Source: Quercus robur
Lineage: Eukaryota; Streptophyta; Magnoliopsida; Fagales; Fagaceae
DNA length: 64,000 nucleotides
Direction of reading: 5' to 3'
Assembly: GCF_932294415.1 (NCBI RefSeq)
Contig: NC_065545.1
Coordinates: forward strand, 17,240,857-17,304,856
The notes under the pieces are model-generated. The model saw only the letters and a list, made by a program, of their open reading frames with translations, made no database searches and was not told the DNA's origin. Below are positions 48,111 through 60,068 of this stretch, piece by piece (positions within the stretch are counted from its first letter, which is position 1; every line of letters starts with the position of its first letter). Both the position numbers and the translations under genes were made by a program.

Positions 48111-49533
48111 CTGAGTATAATTTAATTACAACAATTCTAATTCTACAAGCCCAAATACCCGTGCCTTGCAATAAAGAGTCCAGAAGATTTGGACTCTGCA
48201 ATAAATAATTAAATTTAGAATTATATGTAAATTTTTTATATAAAAAAAATAATTAGGCTTTAATAGTAAATAGATAACGTACTAAAAATAAAATATTAAA
48301 AGTTATTTTAAGTTACGTGATGAATAAGTCAGGTTTTTGTCAACAAAAAATTACAAAATAGATTACGTTAATGTAAACTATGTTGATGATACAAATGTAT
48401 CATAATGAGTCACCTGGTGAAATTATTGCTGAGGATATTACACACAGTAATGATGGTAGGACAATATCAATACAAAAGACAAATAGAAAATAGATAACTC
48501 GGAGATACAGTATCGTTTTCTTTAAACAATATTTACTCTCATAGTATAGTTGCTAAAAGGTTATCACAAACTTGTCCTCATGGTATAACCAAATTGTTGC
48601 CTATTGGGTCCTACAGATAGCAATTTTAAAGAATGACCACATGATTTCTTGTATTTCTTTACAACTTACTATTTTGGGGAGAGTTTTTTTAAGTGAACAT
48701 AAACCTCTATTTATACCCATAGAGTTATATTTCACCAAAAGGCACGTATGGAGAATTAAAATATTTCATAAAATCGTTCACAATGCTTGAAATCTTTTCA
48801 AACGTTAAAAACAATTACCGAAAATTCTGTAGAAAATTCAATTTTATGAGTCTCGATTGATTGAAAATGAATCGAGCGTCGATCAAACTAGGCCGAGACT
48901 CTAGAACAATTTTACTCATCACTTCGATCGATTGAGGAAAGACTTTGACCAATCGAAAATACTGAATTTTGAATTTCACTTACAAAATTTCAGAATTTAA
49001 ATTTTCATTTTATAAACTTTATGAAACAATATTCTCCAAACTCAAATATTATCATTATAACTTAGTCATGTATATAACTATATATACAACAATTATGCCA
49101 CACAACTTTAATCATAGAGTAGTATGAGATTATATGATTTAGATATGCTTATATGATATATAATTTTATTGCGATATTTTAGTAGCAATAAATAAATGAA
49201 TAATATTATACAATTTTACAGTTCTCATATGTTATCACTAGAGACATTATAGTTTCAAGTGGAATGGTTTTCAATTTTTTTTCTTATATATTTTTTAGTC
49301 ATAATTTATATAAATTTTCGTAGTTAATATAAACCTAAGAATTAAAATAGTTTAAAAATTTTACGGTTATAATTATAAAAAACTATAGGACTTTATATAA
49401 TTTACCTAAGTTTTTATTAAAGGTAGCTACTTGGTGCATAGAGAGTTTAGTTACTTGTCTCACCAAACAAATATAAATACTTGATGAAACTACAACTTCT
49501 AAGGCCTGACTTTTCATGGTAAAAATTTTAGTT

Positions 49534-49584
<51 letters not shown>

Positions 49585-50085
49585 CCTATTGAATGTCAAA
49601 TTTTCATTTGCAATTTGGAGATTACTATATTCATGAATTCATTGAATTCTATATTCCATGAATAATTCCTTTCGTCCTATGTAGTTTTTAACCTGTTTGG
49701 TTAACCAGAAAGCAAAAGAAAAGAAAAGAAAACTTTCAAATATGAAGATAAACTAATTCTAAATATTTTATTTTTAAATTAAGGACACATGACATCTTAT
49801 GTGACATAAAAATAATATTTTAATCTCACCATTAGTCACATCAGTTTTTTCAATCCACTACTTAACGGCTGAGACTATTTTGACACAATATCAAAAAGGT
49901 TAGTGACTAAATTAAAACATTTGAAACGTTAGGGACCAAATTGAAAAACAATGTAAGGATTAGGGACTAAACTTGTAATTTATCCTAATTTAGAGAAATC
50001 CAACCACAAAAAAATAGCAAGAAAAAGACACTCGTACGAGTAAAATGTCCTCACTGAAAGCAGGAACAACTTCCACTATTTCAGG
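48111..50085. other. Gene-free AT-rich spacer
   Basis: No coding sequence recognised. It contains a 44-nt poly-T run at 49,541-49,584 and a degenerate CCCGTGCCTTGC motif near 48,160. Confidence 0.55.
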
Positions 50086-50219
50086 GGTGTTTGGTACACG
50101 TACTTAAACAATAGTTTTTAGTGTTTAAACACTGAAACACATTTCCACAATACTTTTTAACCTACACGTATTTCCACAACACTTAAACAACGATACTAAA
50201 AATTTCTAACCAAACAGAC
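50086..50219. mobile_element. Short MITE-like inverted repeat
   Basis: Ends GGGGTGTTTGGTACACG and, inverted, AGGTCTGTTTGGTTAG; the interior has repeated TTTAAACA and CACGTATTTCCACAA motifs. No clear target duplication. Confidence 0.45.
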
Positions 50220-50313
50220 CTTCATTTTCCTTTGTTTTGTGTTTAAAAGTTGACTTTAAAAGTAATTGATTTGCCTAAATTATAAAAGGCTTTATTCAAC
50301 TTTTTGGAACCAA

Positions 50314-51377
50314 TTGATTATATAATTTTTGACATTCTTAATCAATTCAATCTTCTTTGCTTTTGACCAATCACACCTTGCCCCAAACTTGGGTTAGCTA
50401 TTATAAACTTCAAGCAAAAATTAACAATTCTTTCTTCTTTTCCACTTATTTTAAACCACTGTTCAATTTCAATAGGAAAAAACCAACTTATTCCACACGT
50501 TATTGCCAATAACCACAAAAACGCAAGAACTGATGGTCGTATTGACTGGAGTCAATCTATGCAAAGGGACCCATGTAATGGAAAATTAGCTTGCTTTGAT
50601 CGGGTGATGATGACACAATGAAAAATCCAAAAATCTTCCAGAGAGCAATATTTCTTTGATAGTAATAGGATTTTGACTTGAAGTTTATATGAGCTAAGTA
50701 GCTAACCCATGATTGGGGCTAGGTGAGTTTGGTCCTCATTGCATTTGCATGGGTGTTTCCCCTTCCTTGACTGGTCCTTAATTGAAACATTGAATAGTAT
50801 ATCCAACAACCTTGATTATACCTTCTAAAAAAAAAAAAAAAACCCTTGATTATATAATTTTTGACATTCTTAATCAATTCAATCTTCTTTGCTTTTGACC
50901 AATCACACCTTGCCCCAAACTTGGGTTAGCTATTATAAACTTCAAGCAAAAATTAACAATTCTTTCTTCTTTTCCACTTATTTTAAACCACTGTTCAATT
51001 TCAATAGGAAAAAACCAACTTATTCCACACGTTATTGCCAATAACCAAAAAAACGCAAGAACTGATGGCCGTATTGACTGGAGTCAATCTATGCAAAGGG
51101 ACCCATGTAATGGAAAATTAGCTTGCTTTGATCGGGTGATGATGACACAATGAAAAATCCAAAAATCTTCCAGAGAGCAATATTTCTTTGATAGTAATAG
51201 GATTTTGACTTGAAGTTTATATGAGCTAAGTAGCTAACCCATGATTAGGGCTAGGTGAGTTTGGTCCCTATTGCATTTGCATGGGTGTTTCCCCTTCCTT
51301 GACTGGTCCTTAATTGAAACCTTGAATAGTATATCCAACAACCTTGATTATACCTTCTAAAAAAAAAAAAAAAACGA
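50314..51377. repeat. Recent tandem duplication of a 532-bp segment
   Basis: Copy 1 (50,314-50,845) and copy 2 (50,846-51,377) differ at only a handful of positions by eye. Each ends with AACAACCTTGATTATACC, TTCTA and an A-run. Both units begin with TTGATTATA, which also occurs just before the junction, so unequal exchange or slippage at this microhomology is likely. No open reading frame of note. Confidence 0.92.
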
Positions 51378-51894
51378 ATTGAACATCTCTTAGAACATAA
51401 GTACATAATTTTATGTGAAAAAGGTGTTTTGCATCTTCTTCTAACCTAATTAGGGACTATTATAAAATAGTGGGATCTACTCATTAAATTCATAGTGACA
51501 TCCATGTGAGAGGAAGGAGCCTTATTTTTTCGTGTTCTAGGAGTGCCTAAGAATTCTCCCATAATAAAAGCATACTATGGAACACAAACTGTTTTCCTAA
51601 ATTGAAAATTCCAAATTTCTAACAATCTCTATCAAATCTAATGTTCCTAGATATGACATGGATACGATACTGGTATGACATAGATATGATACGGATATGA
51701 CACGGGTATGACACTCTAAATGAAGTGATCATGACCCTTTATTTTTCTTTTATAATTCAATAGTTTGAGAAGCGAAATTTGAACCCTAGTTCTCTAAATA
51801 AACAAGAGCATGATATACCACTCAAATATAAAAATTTGGACTACAATCACCCCATTTGGGAAAAAAAATGAATATAAGTAAATCTTTACATACA

Positions 51895-51960
51895 TACATA
51901 CAACAACAATAAGCAAAGCATTAGTCCCAAAATTTTAAGATCGGCTAAAATCTTTGCATA
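51895..51960 (-). mobile_element. RTE/SINE 3' tail in kinase block C
   Basis: Same insertion as in block A (26,088-26,150): AGCCGATCTTAAAATTTTGG followed by a TTGTTGTTG-type tail on the minus strand. Confidence 0.6.
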
Positions 51961-52129
51961 TATATGAGTAATATTTTATGCTAAGCAAATGAAGATACAG
52001 CTAGCAATAGTAATGTAAACATAAAGTAAGGTTCAACTTGTGAAGAGGATTGTATAGTATACAAATTTTTCTATAATACATGGACAAGGATTTCATGCAG
52101 GGACAACTTTGAAAGATTGGTCTTTTCTA

Positions 52130-53447
52130 CTAAGAACTAATAGCTATCTGTATTTCATATTTGGCCATGATTGGGGTAGAATCCTTGTACCAAAAAGAAT
52201 TGCTTTCATCACTTGTCGAATTGCTAGAACCATCACTAGTTTCCAGTGGCTTGAGTGCATTCATCCCTATCGCGTACAAGTAATTAAACGGTTTGGTAGG
52301 TGGCATGATCTCCACTCCTCCCTCTAACATCTTAACCACAGCACTCATCGGAGGTCTGGCTTCCGGTGAATCTTGAACACACCACAAAGCAACCATACAC
52401 ATTCTTATTGCTTTCTCTCTATCCTTCTCTTCAATTCCACAAGCCACAGTCATTGCATCTAACTCATTTTTCTCAAACTCATCACAAACTTGTTTTGGGA
52501 ACCAATAAAAGGTCTCAGAAGGAGTAATATTAGTGTTCCTCCTCCTCCCAACTATCTCAAACAAAACCATTCCAAAGCTATAAACATCACATTTTTGTGT
52601 TATCAAATGATTCTTCAACAAAAACTCTGGTGCTGAGTATCCAGGAGTCCCCCTATACCCCGAGAGTGTAACGTGGGTGTCATCACAGTTACAAAGCTTT
52701 GCAAGTCCAAAATCAGCAACTTTAGGAAAGTAATTTGCATCAAGTAGAATGTTAGCAGGCTTAATGTCATGGTGAATGATTCTATGTTGGCATTCTTCAT
52801 GCAAGTAAGCGATCCCTCTGGCTGTCCCGATTGCAATATCATGCAACTTTTCCCATTCAATTTCTTTTTTGTCATTGAACAAGTATTTGTCTAGTGATCC
52901 ATTTTCCATATACTCATACACAAGGGCGTTCGTGAATTGGTCATGGCAAAAACCATATAATCTAACCAAATTTCTATGGTATGTTCGACCAATTGTTCCC
53001 ACCTCTGCCATGAATTGCTTCTCGGCTGTTTTGGCTAAACTCCTATTCAGAACCTTCACTGCAATCTTCATCCCATCATGCAACTGTCCTTCGTATACTA
53101 TCCCAAAGCCTCCGGCACCCAATGTTTTGGAGTAATTTCTTGTGAAACTGCATAGTTCATTAGCTGTGAATCTTATTGGCTTCTCTCTTGCAATTTCTAG
53201 GAGGAACCCTTCAATGGTTGATGCAGCAACATTCCAAACTTGAGCAACTGTTGCTCCATATTTTTTTACACAAGTGAAATAAATAACGAGGAGTAGTGCA
53301 GCTAATATTATAAGACCCGAAGCCACTATAACTGCAAGTTAATTTCATCTAATAATGTGAGATAATTTGTGTAAAACAGAACGAAATTATACCATCATCT
53401 CATAGAGAAAAGAACTTACGCGCTGTGCTGTCGCCAATTGAAGGCAT
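52130..53447 (-). CDS. LRK10L/Lr10-like membrane kinase without ectodomain, copy C (intact)
   Basis: Two coding exons, 53,447-53,420 (ATG in a 33-bp exon, 53,452-53,420) and 53,331-52,130, give 409 residues with matching phase. N-terminus MPSIGDSTA, membrane helix about residues 10-31 (LIVASGLIILAALLLVIYF), a linker, then the kinase domain: glycine loop LGAGGFGIVYEG (about 80-91), Lys102 in [20 protein letters not shown] with Asp198 preceded by His (non-RD), DFG at 216-218, GYSAPEFLLKNH, CDVYSFGMVLFEIVGRRRN. It closely resembles LRK10L/rust-resistance Lr10-type kinases, which normally carry a Cys-rich GUB_WAK-type ectodomain. No such exon is seen within 5 kb upstream, so the product is probably a short membrane-anchored kinase. 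The start is chosen because the ATG is conserved in copies A and B. Confidence 0.82.
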
Positions 53448-53452
53448 CCTGA

Positions 53453-54479
53453 CTGAAACAAGGTTAGAAATGGTTAAGGTAGACAAATGAGTAGTCGTGC
53501 TTAAGAAATTAAAAGCAACAATAAGGCCTTCACAAGGATTGTGCGTGTATCATTTTTTTTTTTTTTTTTGGTTGTAAATAAAGATACTGTCTTACATGAA
53601 ACCTTCTATTTTGTGCTTGTCAATCATTTTTTATTCGTTTAATTAAATTGTATAATAAGTTTAGAAATCCTATATACAACAAACAATGAACATTCTAATA
53701 CCCTAATAGTAACATTTTTATTAGTAAGAAATTAAAAGAAATTATAAAATTAGTAATAACAGAAAACAAATTAAAATGTGAATATACAAATGATGTAAAT
53801 TTAAGCATGTTAGAGCTTGTATCAAAAAAAAAAAAAAGTAAGCTAGAGCTCTATTTGTTTCGGCGATAATGTTTTATAGAAAATGAGTCATTTTTTTAAA
53901 AATTATTTTCTATAAATCTATCTCATTTTCCTATGTTTAGTAGCAACCTTAAATTGGTTGAAAAACAATTTGCTAATTTCTCTTATTTAACTTGCTGTGA
54001 AAAAGAGTTGTTTTCCAAACAATTTTAATGGAAAATAATCTCTAAAAATAAGTCATACTTTTTTGTTGACTAAAGATAATTTTCATTTTACTCATTTTTT
54101 TATGCTACCAAACACTGGAAAACACGAAAAACTATCTTTACACCAAGTTTTCCATCAGTTCGTATTGTTCGGCCGATACGAATCGATATTACATATCATA
54201 TTTTAAGAAACTTATATGTGAATGTTGTTGTATAAAATACACTTAATAAAAAATAGCTAGTTATAATATATTTTTGTTATAATATACAGTACTCAGGTGA
54301 TTATACTTACGTAATTGAGGTCACCACTTGGGTTCTTGCTCTAGAACTTTGGCCCCGAGACACGGCAGAAAGTTAGGCAGCACCAAACTTAATTCCCTCT
54401 TATATCTTGACCTGAATATAATGAAATGCTTCATACAAAATCGTTGGAAGAAGGCTACGAGGAGATCTTATATATTGCT
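53453..54479 (-). other. Upstream region of copy C with conserved 101-bp exon
   Basis: Contains the AT-rich repeat shared by all blocks (53,846-54,130) and a putative 5' exon at 54,411-54,311 (minus strand; TTCAG before it, GTAAGT after it). It is the same length, 101 bp, as in copy A. In-frame stops suggest it is an untranslated leader. Confidence 0.6.
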
Positions 54480-57400
54480 TGTTGGGTGCGCTGCACCATG
54501 TTCCAGCCCACACTTTGTCTTAGCTCATTAAATGAGCTTGTAGAAAAATTGGCAAGAAGTCAGCAAAGCAAATTGAACCTGCTGGAGGAGCTTGTCCAAA
54601 AGTCCATCAACATTTATGAAGGGATGTACAAAAGTCAAGCCACATAAATGATTATGTGATGTTAAACTTGTGAGACACGTTGGAAGGAAGAAAGAAAAGA
54701 GAGAAGCAAAAGGCAAGGGTGATTCGGTTAAGGAAGAGCTAAAGAAAAGAAATTGGTTGAAGCAAAGTCAAGATAAGTGGCTTGTATTTAATGTGACTTG
54801 ATGTGAAGAGTGTGAAAGGGAGAAAAGTAGAAAAGGTGAAAGAAATAAAAGGGTAGAGGCCATTCGGCCATTTGGGCAGAGGAAGAAAAGAAGTGAAGTC
54901 CCAAAAGTGTGGTGAGGACTAGTGCAGTCTTGAAGAGCTGCGTGAGTGAGAGCAAGCAAGAGAGGAGAAAAATAGAGAGAGTAAGAGAAAATACACAGTG
55001 AGGAAGAGAGCAGTGAGTGAAAAGAAAAAGAGAGTTTTTTTTTTTACTCAAGTTGTATCTCTAAGTATTGTAATCTCTATTTTATATAGTGAAATTATTC
55101 GGAGTTTGTCCCGTGGTTTTTTCCCTTCAAGGAGAAAGGGTTTCCACGTAAATCTTTGTATTTTTGTGTGATTGTGCTTCCGCTGTGCTTGCTAAAATTT
55201 ATTCACAATAATATAGAATTTTTCCCAACAAGTGGTATCAGAGCATAGGTTCGATTGGGAGCAATGGCCGGAGAAGAAGGAAAGACGTCAAGAATCGAGA
55301 AGTTTGACTGCACAGACTTTGGCTATTGAAAGATGCAGATCGAAGATTATTTGTATGGGAAGAAATTACATCTTCCTCTTTCGGGAAGGAAACCAGATAG
55401 TATGGAAGAAGAAGAATGGATTCTTCTTGGTAGACAGGTGCTAGGAGTTATACGATTAACTCTAACAAGATCAGTTGCACACAACGTTATGAAGGAAAAG
55501 ACCACAGTGGATCTTATGAAGGCTTTGTCTAGCATGTATGAAAAGCCTTCGGCTAACAATAAGGTGCATCTGATGAAAAAGTTGTTTAATCTGAAGATGG
55601 TGGATGGTACTCCTGTGGCTTAGCATCTGAATGAGTTTAACACCATCACAAATCAATTGTCCTCTGTGGAGATTGATTTTGACGATGAGATCCGTGCATT
55701 AATTGTTTTGGCTTCTTTGCCAAATAGTTGGGAGGCCATGAGAATGGCAGTGAGCAATTCTGCAGGGAATAGCAAACTCAAATATGATGATATTCGAGAT
55801 TTGATTCTAAGTGAGGAGGTTCGCAGAAGAGATGCTGGTTTAAACAATGCACAAGATCAAGCTCTTGTCATGGAGAACAAGGGCAGAAATAGAAGCAGAG
55901 GGCTTGATGATCGGGCCAAATCCAATGACAGGTCACAGTCAAAAGGTAGATCTCAGTTTAAAGAGATGAGAGAATGTTTCCATTGTGGGAAAAAGGGTCA
56001 CATAAAAAGAAACTGTTGGCATTGGAATAAAGAACAAACTGAAGAGAAAGATGAAAAGAATGATGATGAGAAGAATACTGCAGCAGTTGTGTTCCATGAG
56101 GATGTTTTGATGCTCTCTCTTGAAGAGCAAAAATGTAAGCATGTTGCTAAAAATGATGTTGAGTGGGTTGTTGATTCAGCAGCTTCCCACCATGTTATCC
56201 CCACAAAAAGGTTGTTCACCACATACAAAGCAGGCGACTTTGGTGTTGTGAAGATGGGTAACTCCAGTTATTCAAAAATTGTGGGAATTGGTGATGTATG
56301 CATCAAGACAAATGTTGGTTGCACGTTGATATTGAAGGATGTGTGACATGTTTTAGATTTAAGGATGAATGTGTTGTCTACATTGGCTCTGGATCGAGCG
56401 GGTTATAGTAACCATCTTGGCAATGGAAGATGGAAACTTTCTAAAGGATTATTGGTTATTGCAAGAGGACGTGCTTGTTGCGGTATGTACAGGACTCATG
56501 TGAGGACTTGTAAGAAAAATTCCAATGCAGCCAAAGTTTTTGAGAAAACTCAACAGTTGAGAGTTGATAGTAATGGTGTTGCAACCAAGAGAGTAAAATT
56601 CTCTCTACCTGAAAGTGATTTAAATGAGGAAGTGATATTTGATGAAAAATATCATGATGCTAGGAAGAATGATGAAGTGAAAGATTGTGAAGGTCTTGAG
56701 CAGGGGGAGCCAAGAAATTGGATTAAGGATATCCAAAGTGAAATAAATTCTTTGAGAATGAAAGGAATTAATTTTGATGAAATTTTCTCAGTGTTAGTGA
56801 AGATAACAAAGAAGGTTGAGTCTGGTGTTGACTTGGCCGGAATGAATTCTAACTGAAGAGTTGGATCGAAGATCTCCTCCGTAGTGGGCTGGAGGGGAAG
56901 ATTGTTGGGTGCGCTGCACCATGTTCCAGCCCACACTTTGTCTTAGCTCATTAAATGAGCTTGTAGAAAAATTGGCAAGAAGTCAGCAAAGCAAATTGAA
57001 CCTGCTGGAGGAGCTTGTCCAAAAGAGAAGAAATTGGGTTCATCTTTTCCTTTATAATTATGTACAAAAGTCCATCAACATTTATGAAGGGATGTACAAA
57101 AGTCAAGCCACATAAATGATTATGTGATGTTAAACTTGTGAGACACGTTGGAAGGAAGAAAGAAAAGAGAGAAGCAAAAGGCAAGGGTGATTCGGCTAAG
57201 GAAGAGCTGAAGAAAAGAAATTGGTTGAAGCAAAGTCAAGATAAGTGGCTTGTATTTAATGTGACTTGATGTGAAGAGTGTGAAAGGGAGAAAAGTAGAA
57301 AAGGTGAAAGAAATAAAAGGGTAGAGGCCATTCGGCCATTTGGGCAGAGGAAGAAAAGAAGTGAAGTCCCAAAAGTGTGGTGAGGACTAGTGCAATCTTG

Positions 57401-57699
57401 AAGAGCTGCGTGAGTGAGAGCAAGCAAGAGAGAAGAGAAAAATAGAGAGAGTAAGAGAAAATACACAATGAGGAAGAGAGCAGTGAGTGAAAAGAAAAAG
57501 AGAGTTTTTTTTTACTCAAGTTGTATCTCTAAGTATTGTAATCTCTATTTTACATAGTGAAATTATTCGGAGTTTGTCCTGTGATTTTTTTCCCTTCAAG
57601 GAGAAAGAGTTTCCACGTAAATCTTTGTATTTTTATGTGATTGTGCTTCCGCTGTACTTGCTAAAATTTATTCACAGTAATATAGAATTTTTCCCAACA
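54480..57699 (+). mobile_element. Internally deleted Ty1/Copia retrotransposon
   Basis: LTRs 54,480-55,230 (751 bp) and 56,903-57,699 (797 bp), TG...CA, with target duplications TTGCT at 54,475-54,479 and 57,700-57,704. Primer site TGGTATCAGAGC starts at 55,233; the polypurine tract GGCTGGAGGGGAAGA precedes the right LTR. The right LTR has 46 bp (about 57,026-57,071) missing from the left one; both break at a CAAAAG repeat, so the left lost it by deletion. The interior is only 1.67 kb and lacks integrase and reverse transcriptase. Confidence 0.95.
55264..56856 (+). pseudogene. Copia Gag-delta-Pol fusion frame with three stops
   Basis: One continuous frame of 531 codons from ATG 55,264 to TGA 56,854, interrupted by three stops: TGA at 55,327 (family Trp), TAG at 55,621 (family Gln) and TGA at 56,344 (family Arg). 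All are explained by single C-to-T-type transitions, typical of methylated-cytosine decay. It encodes Gag (MQIEDYLYGKKLHLPL, NSWEAMRMAVSN), zinc knuckle CFHCGKKGHIKRNC, a protease start WVVDSAASHHVIP and a prelude LDRAGYSNHLGNGRWKLSKG. It then jumps to a Glu/Lys-rich tail that belongs downstream of integrase. The deletion kept the frame. Confidence 0.85.
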
Positions 57700-58262
57700 T
57701 TGCTAACAGGCATACCATAGATTTACGCTTGGCAGTTTCTTCACCGTGAGGAATTCTAGCTAACCATCTAAATTTTATTCTAATTAGTCAAATAAAGTGT
57801 GCTAGACAGTTTCTTTTTCTTTTCTTCTTTTTTTGTCCTTTTCTTTTATGAACACCGAGATTTTTTTGATAATAATCTCGGTTATGAAACTGTCTAGCAC
57901 TTTCTTCCCTAGCTGTTCCTTAACCGAGATAGCTAACCATTTATATCAATTTGAATTTGGATTCCATATTATTACTTCACATGGAATAGGACAGCACACT
58001 AGTTTAGACTTTATAAAATTGATATACGTGTATCATGCTACGTTTGGTTACCATGAAAACATAGGAAAATTAAAGAATAACATTTCTATAATTTTGTACT
58101 TTTGATTTTTAATGCCTGAGGACTCAGTAAACGTTAATGTAGAAAACATCAAACTTAATTTATTAAAAAAAATATAGTTAATAATTCTAGTTTTTTTTAA
58201 AAGGCTTTTATTATAATTGGTTTGTATATGAAACTACTTATTCTACCATTTAAAGAAAGAAT
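57700..58262. other. Right flank of kinase block C
   Basis: Continues the duplicated block (matches 28,610-28,850 and 47,820-48,100). It contains the hairpin CCGAGAT...ATCTCGG at 57,855-57,882 and the reference orientation of the 34-bp segment (57,886-57,919). Similarity to block D continues to about 58,015. No gene. Confidence 0.6.
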
Positions 58263-58446
58263 AATGCTATATATATAAATTATTTTACAACATTTTTACA
58301 AACTGCTGATATAGCTTTAGCATTTTTCAAATAGTTATCGGTAAATAAAAATGTGATGTTAATGGCAGGCCAGATTAAAACTAATAAAAATTTGTCAAAT
58401 CAATAGTTTGTAAAATTATTGTAAAATAGTTTGTGACTATAGCATT
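58263..58446. mobile_element. Palindromic MITE, about 184 bp
   Basis: Left part AATGCTATATATATAAATT, then ATTTTACAACATTTTTACAAAC; right part, inverted, AATGCTATAGTCACAAAC, then TATTTTACAATAATTTTAC. The halves can fold back on each other. The target duplication is unclear. Confidence 0.65.
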
Positions 58447-58867
58447 ACAAGAAAGCGAATATAGTATTGTAATATTTTAATGAAATTATAATTATAAGAG
58501 GTTTTATAAAGAATAGAGAATCTGAATTTAATTTTATAGTTTCTTTCATTAACTTTTCATCTAAATTAATAATTATGTGTAAATCACATGACTGTTTAAA
58601 AAAAAAAAAAAAAAAAACTACTAACATTAATTTATATGAAATACCTTCTCAAAAAAAAAAAAAAATCTACGAAAGACCTTCACTAACACACGTGTTTTGG
58701 TAGTACGATGAAAAAGTAAAAGGGTGGTAATTAAATTATTATTATGCACTAGCATATAACCAGCGCAATGCGCGAGATACTTTAATTCTTATTCATGGTA
58801 AAATATGTAAAAGTAATAATAATAATATATTAAAATTCTATTGTTAGAAAATTGTTATTTTCACTAA

Positions 58868-59830
58868 GGCTGTGTTTGTTTTGGGTGAAAATCACTTCCA
58901 GAAATGCTTTTCCATATTTACGGGTATTTGGTTGCGCACGGAAAATGCATTTTTGGAAATGCATTTCAGTTGGCCTGTCAACGGGTGTAAATTGGTTTCA
59001 GTTTTTATTTTACCTTTAAATACCCATTTTCCGGAAAACAGAGAGAGAGTTGAGTGAGAGGGAGATGCGCCCGCACGCAAAGAGAGAGAGAGAGAGAGGA
59101 AGAACCCAGAAAACCCAAAAGAGCCCGACTCAGATCGTCGTCCCCAACCGCGTCGCACCCCAAAACCGATCGTCCTCGACCCAGATCGTCGTCCCCGACC
59201 ACGTCGCTGGATCATCCTCGACCCAAATCGTCATACCCAATCACGTTGCACCCCAAAACCGATCGTCCTCGACCCAAATCGTCGTCCTTGACCGCGTCGC
59301 TGGATCGTCCTCGACCCAGATCGTCATCCCCAACTGCGTCGCTGGATTGTCCTCGACCCAGATTGTCGTCCCCGATCGCGTCGCACCCCAAAACCGATCG
59401 TCCTCGACCCAGATCGTCGTCCCCGATCGCGATCTCGCCTTCATGCCAATCGCGATCGCAGCACCGATCGGCTTCGAGCGATCTAGCCTCTCGTCGAACC
59501 CAGTCGCGACTGGATTTGATGATTTTTTTTCTAGGTTTTGTCTGTGTTTCTGTATTGAGGAATGAATGATATTGTAATATTTGTTTGGCAACCGAGAAAC
59601 TGTGAGAAAATGTGACCGGATTTGATGATTTTTTTTCTGGGTTTTGTTTGTGTTTATGTATTGAGGAATGAATGGTATTTTCAAGAATACAACCAAACAC
59701 CAAAAAATATTTTTCGAAATTTTTTTTGAAATACAACCAAACACATGAAAACATTTTCCTTTCCGGAAAATGGCATTTCCAGAAAATGGAATATTTTCCG
59801 GAAATGCTTTTACATGAACCAAACATAGCC
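58868..59830. mobile_element. Harbinger-type MITE carrying a GC-rich minisatellite
   Basis: Ends GGCTGTGTTTG (left) and, inverted, GGCTATGTTTG (right), with TAA at 58,865-58,867 and 59,831-59,833. The subterminal parts are rich in inverted CATTTTCCGGAAATG-type motifs. The interior holds a GA run, the minisatellite, and a 65-bp direct repeat (about 59,515-59,575 and 59,612-59,675). No transposase. Confidence 0.82.
59126..59430. repeat. Minisatellite of alternating 42- and 51-bp units
   Basis: Units share CTCGACCCAGATCGTCGTCC followed by a variable CCGACCGCGTCGC part; the short form continues TGGATCGTC, the long form ACCCCAAAACCGATCGTC. Order is roughly long-short-long-short-short-long. Both lengths are multiples of three, so several frames stay open on both strands. 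GC content stands out from the AT-rich surroundings. Confidence 0.88.
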
Positions 59831-60019
59831 TAAGTGTTTTATCCTACCAATATCATTCTCTAATAATGTAAACATGTATCATAAAAACTCCATGATAGCT
59901 CCTTAAGCCAACAAATCATAAATATGATATTATAATAATCTTATGATAACTATATAGATGATTAATAGAAAACTAAATACTTCTGTCAAAAAAGAAAAAG
60001 ACAAAAAGAAAACAAACTT

Positions 60020-60068
<49 letters not shown>

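Noticed and set aside
54528-55051. Leu/Ser-rich minus-strand frames in the Copia LTR
   Set aside because: Repeated at 56,951-57,519 in the other LTR; antisense low-complexity frames.
59050-59826. Proline/serine-rich proteins on both strands
   Set aside because: Open frames arise because minisatellite units are multiples of three; they lie in a MITE and show no domain.
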